Assembly: GCF_021044795.1 (NCBI RefSeq)
Contig: NZ_JAJNOP010000060.1
DNA from: Acidaminococcus hominis
GTDB taxonomy: Bacteria; Bacillota; Negativicutes; Acidaminococcales; Acidaminococcaceae
Length of the DNA: 6,515 nucleotides
Direction: 5' to 3' (one strand)
Shown: one piece after another, positions 1 through 4,968 of the stretch
Layout: each line of letters opens with the position of its first letter
Position numbering within the stretch: position 1 is the first letter of the stretch
Program-made: the position numbers and the translations under genes
Notes under the pieces: model-generated
Seen by the model: only the letters and a program-made list of their open reading frames with translations
What the model was told of the DNA's origin: nothing
The model's database searches: none

Positions 1-1
1 C

Positions 2-28
2 TTTCGTAGTTTTGTCGCTATTACTTAG
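2..28 (+). pseudogene. Possible C-terminal tip of IS transposase (window-truncated)
   Basis: The frame starting at base 2 reads eight residues (FRSFVAIT) and then TAG at 26-28. The stop sits directly before a hairpin with a T-tract at 33-52, the usual arrangement at the end of a transposase gene. The fragment is far too short to identify by sequence. The frame starting at base 3 is also open here, so this is a positional inference only. Confidence 0.25.
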
Positions 29-32
29 AATG

Positions 33-52
33 GAGCATCCCGTGCTCTTTTT
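33..52 (+). terminator. Short hairpin terminator inside the left IS end
   Basis: GAGCA (33-37) pairs with TGCTC (43-47) around a five-base loop, followed at once by TTTTT (48-52). It would stop transcripts leaving the element toward the window. The stem is only five base pairs, so termination may be weak. The same hairpin is mirrored in the right copy. Confidence 0.5.
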
Positions 53-176
53 CAATACCTTTTTTCAGTTTTTAAATTCTGTCTTAGATTTCGTATCCCC
101 CAATTTTCCGTGATGAGCCTCTTTTTTTGTGGGGAAAACTGCAAATTATTGGGCAGGGCACGGCAAAATATTTTTT

Positions 177-190
177 TGCACAATTGTGCA
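177..190. repeat. Perfect 14-bp palindrome
   Basis: TGCACAATTGTGCA is self-complementary across all 14 bases. It overlaps a second small inverted repeat, GCAAAA (163-168) with TTTTGC (174-179). A perfect palindrome of this length could be a dimeric repressor site, but it lies about 285 bases upstream of the best thl promoter. No regulator can be assigned. Confidence 0.4.
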
Positions 191-386
191 CTGGACAAGC
201 GGCGCAGAATGGGCTAAAGTATAAAGTAGCAGTGTCTTTGCAGGGCCTGGCAGTGCAAAAATGGGGGTATTTCCCTTTGTTTTTTGCGTCAGGGACCGTG
301 TGCAATTTCAGCAAGTTTCTCGCCTTATCCATAAATTTATTTATGAGAGTACGAGAAACGGAAGATAAAATACAGGCATAGGGCTG

Positions 387-409
387 TTGTTGGTTAAATA
401 AAATAACAA
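387..409. promoter_or_regulatory. Weak Rex-like operator candidate upstream of thl
   Basis: The right arm ATAACAA (403-409) matches the Rex half-site TTAACAA at six of seven bases. The left side offers TTGTT (387-391) and TTGGTTAA (390-397), so the symmetry is imperfect and the spacing is not the canonical one. Rex is the NADH/NAD+-sensing repressor known to control butyrate-pathway genes in clostridia, which makes a site here biologically sensible. It lies about 65 bases upstream of the putative -10. The match is poor enough to be chance in AT-rich DNA. Confidence 0.2.
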
Positions 410-422
410 GTCCACAAATTTT

Positions 423-469
423 AATTATGGAAAACTTCATAATTGGCGTCTTCCTTTTGGTTCATAATT
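423..469. promoter_or_regulatory. Candidate operator: inverted and direct CATAATT repeats
   Basis: AATTATG (423-429) and CATAATT (438-444) form a perfect 7-bp inverted repeat with an eight-base spacer. CATAATT recurs at 463-469, within nearly the same longer context (TTCATAATT at 436-444 and 461-469). Three copies of one heptamer just upstream of a -10 element look like binding sites for a dimeric regulator. No known consensus is recognised. AT-rich composition raises the chance of coincidence. Confidence 0.3.
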
Positions 470-473
470 AGTG

Positions 474-479
474 TATAAT
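474..479 (+). promoter_or_regulatory. Probable -10 element of the thl-bcd-hbd-crt promoter
   Basis: TATAAT at 474-479 is a perfect sigma-70/SigA -10 hexamer, preceded by TG at 472-473, one base closer than in a standard extended -10. At 17-base spacing the -35 position (TTCCTT, 451-456) is poor, which suggests dependence on an activator or tolerance of a weak -35. Transcription would start near 486 and give a leader of about 138 bases before the thl start. Confidence 0.5.
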
Positions 480-485
480 TAAATC

Positions 486-623
486 CATAAGTAAAACCTG
501 ATTTTTATTTTCGGTTTCTACTGACAAATCAGCAAAAAGAATAGAGCGAATTTTTTGTGATGGTCTGTTCCTTTTCTGGTGAGCAAGCTTTTCTCTAGTT
601 AAACTTAGAAGGGATGGTAAGTT
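486..623 (+). other. Untranslated leader of thl
   Basis: This is about 138 bases of AT-rich leader. Two pairings are possible but cross each other: AAACC (494-498) with GGTTT (513-517), and CTGATTT (498-504) with AAATCAG (526-532). They are mutually exclusive or would form a pseudoknot. No known riboswitch core is recognisable and no GC-rich terminator stem is present. The Shine-Dalgarno sequence GAAGGGA lies at 608-614, nine bases before the thl ATG. Confidence 0.35.
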
Positions 624-1805
624 ATGCGTGAAGTTGTAATCGTAAGTGCTGTAAGAACTGCTATTGGTAAGTTTGGCGGCAGCCTGACCCCCATGAGCGC
701 AGTACAATTGGGTGCTGTAGTTATCAAGGAAGCTCTGGAAAGAGCCAAGGTTGATCCGGCAAAGGTTGACGAAGTTATTTTCGGCAACGTGCTGCAAGCT
801 GGCCTGGGCCAAAACCCGGCTAGACAAGCTGCTATCTATGGCGGCGTTCCCCAAGAAGTTCCGGCTTTCACCGTCAACAAAGTTTGCGGTTCCGGTCTGA
901 AATGCGTTGAATTGGCTGCCCAATCCATTCTGGCTGGCGACAACGATATCGTTGTAGCAGGCGGTATGGAAAGCATGTCCAATGCTCCTTTCGTAACCAG
1001 CGGCAAAGCTAGATGGGGCCTGCGTATGGGTGACAGCAAGCTGACCGACGTAATGATCAAAGACGGCCTGTGGGATGCCTTCAACAACTACCACATGGGC
1101 ATCACCTCCGAAAACGTAGCTGAAAAATTTGGCGTAACCCGTCAGGACCAGGATGAAGTATCCGTACGGTCCCAGGAAAGAGCCATTGCTGCCATTAAGA
1201 GTGGTGCTTTCAAAGAAGAAATCGTTCCTGTTACCATTAAAACCAAAAAAGGCGAAGTAGTATTCGATACCGATGAGTTCCCCAGAGAAGGAACCACCAT
1301 GGAAGTTCTGGCCAAACTGCGCCCGGCTTTCAAGAAAGATGGTACCGTTACTGCCGGCAACGCTTCCGGCTTGAACGACGGCGCTGCTGCCCTGGTTATT
1401 ATGTCTGCTGACAAAGCCAAAGAACTGGGCCTGAAACCTATGGCTAAGATTCTGTCTTACGCTTCTGCCGGTGTAGATCCTGCCATCATGGGCATTGGAC
1501 CTATCCCTGCCAGCCGCAAAGCCTTGGCTAAAGCTGGTAAAGAAGTCAGCGATATGGACCTGATTGAAGCCAACGAAGCTTTCGCTGCCCAATTCGTAGA
1601 AGTTGGCAGAGAACTGAAATTCGATATGGATAAAGTAAACGTTAACGGCGGCGCCGTAGCTCTGGGCCATCCCATTGGTGCCAGCGGTGCCCGTATCCTG
1701 GTTACCCTGTTGTATGCCCTGAAACATAGAGACAAGAAATTGGGTCTGGCCACGCTGTGCATCGGCGGCGGCATGGGTACTGCAACCGTGGTGGAAATGC
1801 TCTAA
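624..1805 (+). CDS. thl: Acetyl-CoA C-acetyltransferase (thiolase)
   Basis: Condenses two acetyl-CoA into acetoacetyl-CoA plus CoA, the entry step of cytoplasmic butyrate synthesis; the reaction is reversible. At 393 residues it has normal biosynthetic-thiolase length. The nucleophilic cysteine is C88 in NKVCGSG, NEAF lies at 317-320, the catalytic His is H349 in GHP, and the second catalytic cysteine is C379 in CIGGGMG. These match clostridial ThlA almost residue for residue. C88 and C379 are the pair that forms the redox-switch disulfide in C. acetobutylicum ThlA; whether that happens here is unknown. The start is supported by GAAGGGA nine bases upstream and by the usual thiolase N-terminus. 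It is the first gene of the cluster, 54 bases before bcd. Arginine codons are mostly AGA and CGT, with CGG used once in 14, suggesting high expression. A longer-chain 3-ketoacyl-CoA thiolase is possible but less likely in this context. Confidence 0.96.
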   Translation: MREVVIVSAVRTAIGKFGGSLTPMSAVQLGAVVIKEALERAKVDPAKVDEVIFGNVLQAGLGQNPARQAAIYGGVPQEVPAFTVNKVCGSGLKCVELAAQSILAGDNDIVVAGGMESMSNAPFVTSGKARWGLRMGDSKLTDVMIKDGLWDAFNNYHMGITSENVAEKFGVTRQDQDEVSVRSQERAIAAIKSGAFKEEIVPVTIKTKKGEVVFDTDEFPREGTTMEVLAKLRPAFKKDGTVTAGNASGLNDGAAALVIMSADKAKELGLKPMAKILSYASAGVDPAIMGIGPIPASRKALAKAGKEVSDMDLIEANEAFAAQFVEVGRELKFDMDKVNVNGGAVALGHPIGASGARILVTLLYALKHRDKKLGLATLCIGGGMGTATVVEML

Positions 1806-1807
1806 TT

Positions 1808-1824
1808 AGGTGTAATACACCTTT
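1808..1824 (+). other. Small hairpin in the thl-bcd spacer
   Basis: AGGTGT (1808-1813) pairs with ACACCT (1817-1822) around a three-base AAT loop, followed by TT. It lies three bases after the thl stop. The stem is short and lacks a T-tract, so it is more likely an RNA-processing or stabilising structure, or a weak attenuator, than a full terminator. Confidence 0.4.
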
Positions 1825-1859
1825 AGATATTAAAAAACAGAGGAAAGAGGTTATTTACC

Positions 1860-3014
1860 ATGGATTTCAATCTGACTGAAGACCAAGCTATGATTAAGGA
1901 TATGGCTAAGGAGTTCTCCGAAAAGTTTCTGGCTCCTACCATTGAAGAAAGAGATGCGAACCATATTTGGGACCGCAAATTGATCGATCAAATGATGGAA
2001 GCCGGTTTTGCCGGCGTTTGCTTCCCCGAAGAATACGGCGGCATGGGCCTGGACGTTCTGAGCTATATCCTGGCTGTAGAAGAAATGTCCAAAGTCGATG
2101 ACGGCACTGGTATCACTCTGTCTGCCTGCGTTTCCCTGTGCGCAACCCCGATTTACATGTACGGTACTGAAGAACAAAAACAAAAATACCTGAGACCTAT
2201 CTGCGAAGGCCAGCACGTTGGTGCTTTTGGTCTGACCGAACCGTCTGCAGGTACCGATGCTTCTGCTCAACAGACCACTGCTGTTCTGAAGGGTGACAAA
2301 TACATCCTGAACGGCTCCAAGATCTTTATCACCAATGGTAAAGAAGCTGACACCTATGTTGTATTTGCCATGACCGACAAGAGCAAAGGCAACCATGGTA
2401 TTACCGCTTTCATTCTGGAAAAAGGCATGCCCGGCTTCAAATTCGGCAAGATCGAAAACAAAATGGGCGGCCACACTTCCATCACTGCTGAATTGGTATT
2501 CGAAGACCTGGAAGTTCCTGTGGAAAACAGACTGGGCGAAGAAGGCGAAGGCTTCAAGATTGCTATGTCCACCCTGGACGGCGGCCGTATCGGCGTAGCT
2601 GCCCAAGCTCTGGGTATTGCTGAAGGCGCTCTGGATGCTGCTGTGAAGTACTCCAAAGAACGTGAACAATTTGGTCGTCCTATCTCCAAGTTCCAAGCTA
2701 TCAGCTTCAAACTGGCTGACATGGCCATGAAGATTGATGCTGCCCGGTATCTGGTTTACCATGCAGCTTTCCTGAAACAAGCTGGCGAACCGTACTCTGA
2801 AGCTGCTGCTGAAGCAAAATGCTTTGCTTCTGACGTAGCTATGGAAGTTACCACCGATGCTGTACAAGTATTCGGCGGCTACGGCTACACTGTAGATTAC
2901 CCTGTTGAACGCTACATGAGAAATGCCAAGATTACCCAAATCTACGAAGGCACCAACGAAGTGCAACGCATGGTAATTTCCCGTGCTCTGCTGGCTGACA
3001 AGAAAAAGAAATAA
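1860..3014 (+). CDS. bcd: Butyryl-CoA dehydrogenase (short-chain acyl-CoA dehydrogenase)
   Basis: FAD enzyme that reduces crotonyl-CoA to butyryl-CoA, in anaerobes usually with EtfAB and often by flavin-based electron bifurcation. At 384 residues it has the standard length. The N-terminal helical domain is followed by acyl-CoA dehydrogenase signature 1 (GLTEPSAGTD, 124-133), the beta domain, and a C-terminal helical domain with signature 2 (336-355, FGGYGY core). The catalytic base is Glu363 in IYEGTNE, the position used by short- and medium-chain enzymes. As I recall it, the sequence is close to Megasphaera elsdenii Bcd. The start has AGGAAAGAGG at 1841-1850, nine bases upstream. The gene lies between thl and hbd. 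Unusually, no etfB or etfA is next to it, so the electron-transfer partner must be encoded elsewhere. A role with another short acyl-CoA is possible, but the neighbours favour butyryl-CoA. Confidence 0.94.
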   Translation: MDFNLTEDQAMIKDMAKEFSEKFLAPTIEERDANHIWDRKLIDQMMEAGFAGVCFPEEYGGMGLDVLSYILAVEEMSKVDDGTGITLSACVSLCATPIYMYGTEEQKQKYLRPICEGQHVGAFGLTEPSAGTDASAQQTTAVLKGDKYILNGSKIFITNGKEADTYVVFAMTDKSKGNHGITAFILEKGMPGFKFGKIENKMGGHTSITAELVFEDLEVPVENRLGEEGEGFKIAMSTLDGGRIGVAAQALGIAEGALDAAVKYSKEREQFGRPISKFQAISFKLADMAMKIDAARYLVYHAAFLKQAGEPYSEAAAEAKCFASDVAMEVTTDAVQVFGGYGYTVDYPVERYMRNAKITQIYEGTNEVQRMVISRALLADKKKK

Positions 3015-3031
3015 GTTGTAACCAGTGATTG

Positions 3032-3059
3032 ACCAAGTGCGCCTTAGGGCGCATTTGGT
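3032..3059 (+). terminator. Long GC-rich hairpin between bcd and hbd (attenuator-like)
   Basis: Twelve base pairs, one of them a G-U wobble, join 3032-3043 and 3048-3059 around a TTAG loop, with GCGCC/GGCGC at the top of the stem. It begins 17 bases after the bcd stop. No T-tract follows directly; the nearest run (TTTTT, 3072-3076) is 13 bases away. It is therefore not a canonical intrinsic terminator and may give partial termination or protect the 3' end of a thl-bcd transcript. Confidence 0.5.
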
Positions 3060-3065
3060 TATTCA

Positions 3066-3094
3066 TTGAAATTTTTAGAGAATTTAAATATTTA
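3066..3094 (+). promoter_or_regulatory. Weak internal promoter candidate before hbd
   Basis: TTGAAA (3066-3071) resembles a -35 element; at 17-base spacing, TATTTA (3089-3094) is a poor -10. The whole stretch 3060-3115 is very AT-rich, so chance matches are expected. A second promoter would make sense after the hairpin at 3032-3059, but the sequence support is weak. Confidence 0.25.
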
Positions 3095-3140
3095 AGGATT
3101 CAATATTTGGGTTGAAATGAAGTGCAAAGGAGATTTTACT

Positions 3141-4001
3141 ATGGAATTAAAAAAAGTTATGGTTATCGGCGCAGGCCAAATGGGCAGCGGTATTGCCCAG
3201 GTTATGGCCAGCCACGGCGTTGAAGTTGTGCTGCGCGATATCAAACAAGAATTTGTTGACCGGGGGATCAGCAATATCGAAAAGAATCTGGCTCACTCTG
3301 TAGCCAAAGGCCGTATCACTGAAGATGATAAGAAAGCCACTTTGGCTAAAATTCATGGTGTGGTAGAAATGACCCAGGAAACCTGCAATGTGCACCTGGC
3401 CATTGAAGCTGCTACCGAAAACCTGAAAATCAAACAAGACATTTTCAAGACCCTGGATGAACTGTGCCCGGCTGACACTATCATTGCCAGCAACACTTCT
3501 TCCGTGTCCATCACCCTGCTGGGTGCCGGCACCAAGAGACCGGACAAATTCATCGGCATGCATTTCTTTAACCCGGCTCCTGTAATGAAGCTGGTGGAAG
3601 TAACCAGAGGCCTGGCTACTTCTGACGATACCTTTGCCAAAGTAAAACAATTGGCTCTGGATCTGGAAAAATCTCCTGTGGAAGTTCATGATGCCCCGGG
3701 CTTTGTAGGCAACCGGATCATGATCCCCATGATTAACGAAGCAATCTTCACCTTGAGCGAAGGCGTAGCTAACGCTGAGGATATCGATACCGTAGCCAAA
3801 CTGGGCTTTAACCATCCCATGGGCCCTCTGGCTCTGTCCGACCTGATCGGCAACGACACCGTTCTGGCTATTATGGAAGTTCTGTACAAGGGCTTTGGCG
3901 ATCCTAAATATCGTCCGGCTCCGCTGCTGCGTAAAATGGTAGAAGCTGGTTACCTGGGCCGCAAGACCGGTAAGGGCTTTTACGATTACAGTAAGAAATA
4001 A
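3141..4001 (+). CDS. hbd: 3-hydroxybutyryl-CoA dehydrogenase
   Basis: Reduces acetoacetyl-CoA to 3-hydroxybutyryl-CoA with a nicotinamide cofactor, the second step of the pathway. At 286 residues it is typical of clostridial Hbd. The Rossmann glycine motif GAGQMG is at 10-15, and Asp33 ends the second strand, which favours NADH over NADPH. The catalytic set lines up by spacing with the human enzyme: S120, H141, E153 and N191 correspond to S137, H158, E170 and N208. The family signature starting DAPGFVGNR is at 184-192. I chose the ATG at 3141 because AAAGGAGA (3126-3133) lies seven bases before it and the Rossmann strand then begins immediately; an in-frame ATG at 3117 would add eight residues but lacks a good ribosome binding site. 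It is separated from bcd by 126 bases containing a hairpin and followed closely by crt. Confidence 0.95.
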   Translation: MELKKVMVIGAGQMGSGIAQVMASHGVEVVLRDIKQEFVDRGISNIEKNLAHSVAKGRITEDDKKATLAKIHGVVEMTQETCNVHLAIEAATENLKIKQDIFKTLDELCPADTIIASNTSSVSITLLGAGTKRPDKFIGMHFFNPAPVMKLVEVTRGLATSDDTFAKVKQLALDLEKSPVEVHDAPGFVGNRIMIPMINEAIFTLSEGVANAEDIDTVAKLGFNHPMGPLALSDLIGNDTVLAIMEVLYKGFGDPKYRPAPLLRKMVEAGYLGRKTGKGFYDYSKK

Positions 4002-4028
4002 TATTCCTAGGGGATAGTGGTGAGTTCC

Positions 4029-4817
4029 ATGTATCAATATGAAAATTTACTGGTATCAACCTCGGAAGACGGGATTACTACCGTTACCATCAACCGTCCT
4101 AAATTCCTGAATGCACTGGACATCCAGACCTTGCAGGAAATGGAAGACGCTTTTGAAAAACTGGCAACGGATCCCAATACCCGTTCCATGATCATCCGCG
4201 GCGGCGGTGAAAAGGCCTTTGTGGCCGGCGCTGACCTGAAAGCCATAAGCACCATGACGGCCGTGGAAGGACGGAATTTCTCCATCCTGGGTCATGAGGT
4301 GTTTGATGCCATTGAAAAACTTCCGTATGTGGTAATTGCTGCAGTAAACGGGTATGCCCTGGGCGGCGGCTGTGAATTGGCCCTGGCCTGCGACTTCCGT
4401 TTCGGCTCCACCACGGCCAAATTTGGCCAGCCGGAAGTAAATTACGGCATTATTCCTGGTTTTGGCGGTTCCCAAAGACTGGCCCGGCTGATTGGCAAGG
4501 GCTATGCCAAGGAAATGATCTATACCGGGGACATGATCAATGCGGAAGAAGCCTATCGTTTGGGCCTGATCAATCGGATTCTTCCTCCGGAAGAATTGAT
4601 TCCTGCCTGCGAAGAAGTCTGCCGCAAAATCATGAAAAAAGGTCCTCTGGCCATTGCCAGCGCCAAAGACGCCATTGACCGCGGTTTGAAAATGGATCTG
4701 GACTCCGGGCTGTCCTATGAAGCCCAGGTATTTGGCAACTGCTTTGCCACCTTGGACCAAAAAGAAGGCATGAAGGCATTCCTGGAAAAACGGAAACCCG
4801 TATTTATGAACAAATAA
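4029..4817 (+). CDS. crt: Crotonase / 3-hydroxybutyryl-CoA dehydratase (enoyl-CoA hydratase family)
   Basis: Dehydrates 3-hydroxybutyryl-CoA to crotonyl-CoA, linking Hbd to Bcd. From this start it has 262 residues, normal for a single-domain crotonase. The oxyanion-hole segment AGADLK is at 66-71, and the second oxyanion-hole region with GGGCE is at 112-116. The two catalytic glutamates are E116 and E136 (in GQPE), spaced exactly as Glu144 and Glu164 of rat enoyl-CoA hydratase. The start is uncertain: GTG at 4017 and GTG at 4020 are in frame, and AGGGGAT at 4009-4015 is better spaced for the 4020 GTG. The ATG at 4029 gives the usual family N-terminus and has only GGTGAG close upstream. Just 27 bases separate it from hbd, so the two are surely co-transcribed. 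CGG is used for 4 of 12 arginines, more than in thl or bcd. Confidence 0.93.
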   Translation: MYQYENLLVSTSEDGITTVTINRPKFLNALDIQTLQEMEDAFEKLATDPNTRSMIIRGGGEKAFVAGADLKAISTMTAVEGRNFSILGHEVFDAIEKLPYVVIAAVNGYALGGGCELALACDFRFGSTTAKFGQPEVNYGIIPGFGGSQRLARLIGKGYAKEMIYTGDMINAEEAYRLGLINRILPPEELIPACEEVCRKIMKKGPLAIASAKDAIDRGLKMDLDSGLSYEAQVFGNCFATLDQKEGMKAFLEKRKPVFMNK

Positions 4818-4841
4818 GGTTCCTTTTAGGGAATGGAAAGA

Positions 4842-4883
4842 CCCCCATTTGTCAGAAGTATTCTGGCAGCTGGGGGCCTTTTT
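4842..4883 (+). terminator. Intrinsic terminator of the butyrate gene cluster
   Basis: CCCCCA (4842-4847) pairs with TGGGGG (4871-4876). After a small internal loop, 4850-4857 pair with 4861-4868 around a GTA loop. The stem is followed by CC and TTTTT (4879-4883). It lies 24 bases after the crt stop and clearly separates the cluster from the aminopeptidase gene. Confidence 0.9.
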
Positions 4884-4904
4884 GCGTCTGGTGGGGGGCA
4901 TCTC

Positions 4905-4933
4905 TGTACAAAAGTGCCTTGAAAAGTTATACT
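4905..4933 (+). promoter_or_regulatory. SigA-type promoter of the aminopeptidase gene
   Basis: TGTACA (4905-4910) as -35 and TATACT (4928-4933) as -10 are separated by 17 bases and match the consensus at four and five of six positions. Transcription would begin near 4940, leaving a short leader before GGAGG at 4956-4960. A small CTAC/GTAG inverted repeat (4932-4935 and 4941-4944) covers the expected start point and might be an operator half-structure. Confidence 0.55.
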
Positions 4934-4968
4934 ACTATATGTAGGACCAAAGAATGGAGGTTAGTAAA

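Larger units (their letters stand above)
1..119 (+). mobile_element. Partial insertion sequence end, ISL3-like (left copy)
   Basis: These 119 bases are the exact reverse complement of 6397-6515; identity stops at base 120, where this side has T and the mirror copy A. The inner terminus reads outward as GGCTCATCACGG, resembling ISL3-family inverted repeats, which typically begin GGCTC. Reading into the window, a short open stretch ends at a TAG at 26-28 and is followed by a terminator-like hairpin. This suggests the fragment is the 3' end of the element, downstream of its transposase. The adjoining bases 120-128 are a T-rich tract, in keeping with the AT-rich targets this family uses. The transposase itself lies outside, so the family call rests only on the terminus. 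Confidence 0.65.
120..473. other. Gene-free upstream region between IS end and thl promoter
   Basis: I see no convincing coding sequence here. Short open frames exist on both strands. One is 84 codons on + (127-381). The other is 118 codons on - (84-440), with a possible AAAGGA 11 bases before its ATG and a cysteine-rich middle, but its C-terminus would be supplied by IS sequence. Neither resembles a family I know. Four symmetric sequences lie here: a perfect 14-bp palindrome at 177-190, a CATAAA/TTTATG inverted repeat at 330-345, a Rex-like imperfect palindrome at 387-409, and an AATTATG/CATAATT inverted repeat at 423-444. The stretch may be the remains of a longer intergenic region cut by the IS. 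Confidence 0.5.

Noticed and set aside
127..381. An 84-codon plus-strand frame in the upstream region
   Set aside because: No convincing ribosome binding site, no recognisable domain and unbiased codon use. It also runs through several palindromes, which is typical of non-coding DNA.
84..440. A 118-codon minus-strand frame with a hydrophobic N-terminus, a cysteine-rich middle and a possible AAAGGA upstream
   Set aside because: It resembles no known family, lies in AT-rich DNA without clear codon bias, and its last codons come from the IS end. Probably a chance frame; comparative conservation would be needed to revive it.
486..623. A riboswitch or attenuator in the thl leader
   Set aside because: Only two short crossing pairings can be drawn. 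There is no GC-rich terminator stem with a T-tract and no recognisable conserved riboswitch core.
468..1727. Very long antisense frames opposite thl, and similar ones opposite bcd, hbd, crt and the aminopeptidase gene
   Set aside because: They are mirror frames produced by the strong codon bias of the sense genes. The sense products have complete catalytic motifs, while the antisense translations are low-complexity and unlike any family.
3117..3140. An upstream ATG start for hbd at 3117
   Set aside because: It lacks a good ribosome binding site, and the extension covers the Shine-Dalgarno site of the 3141 start. Family members begin directly before the Rossmann strand.
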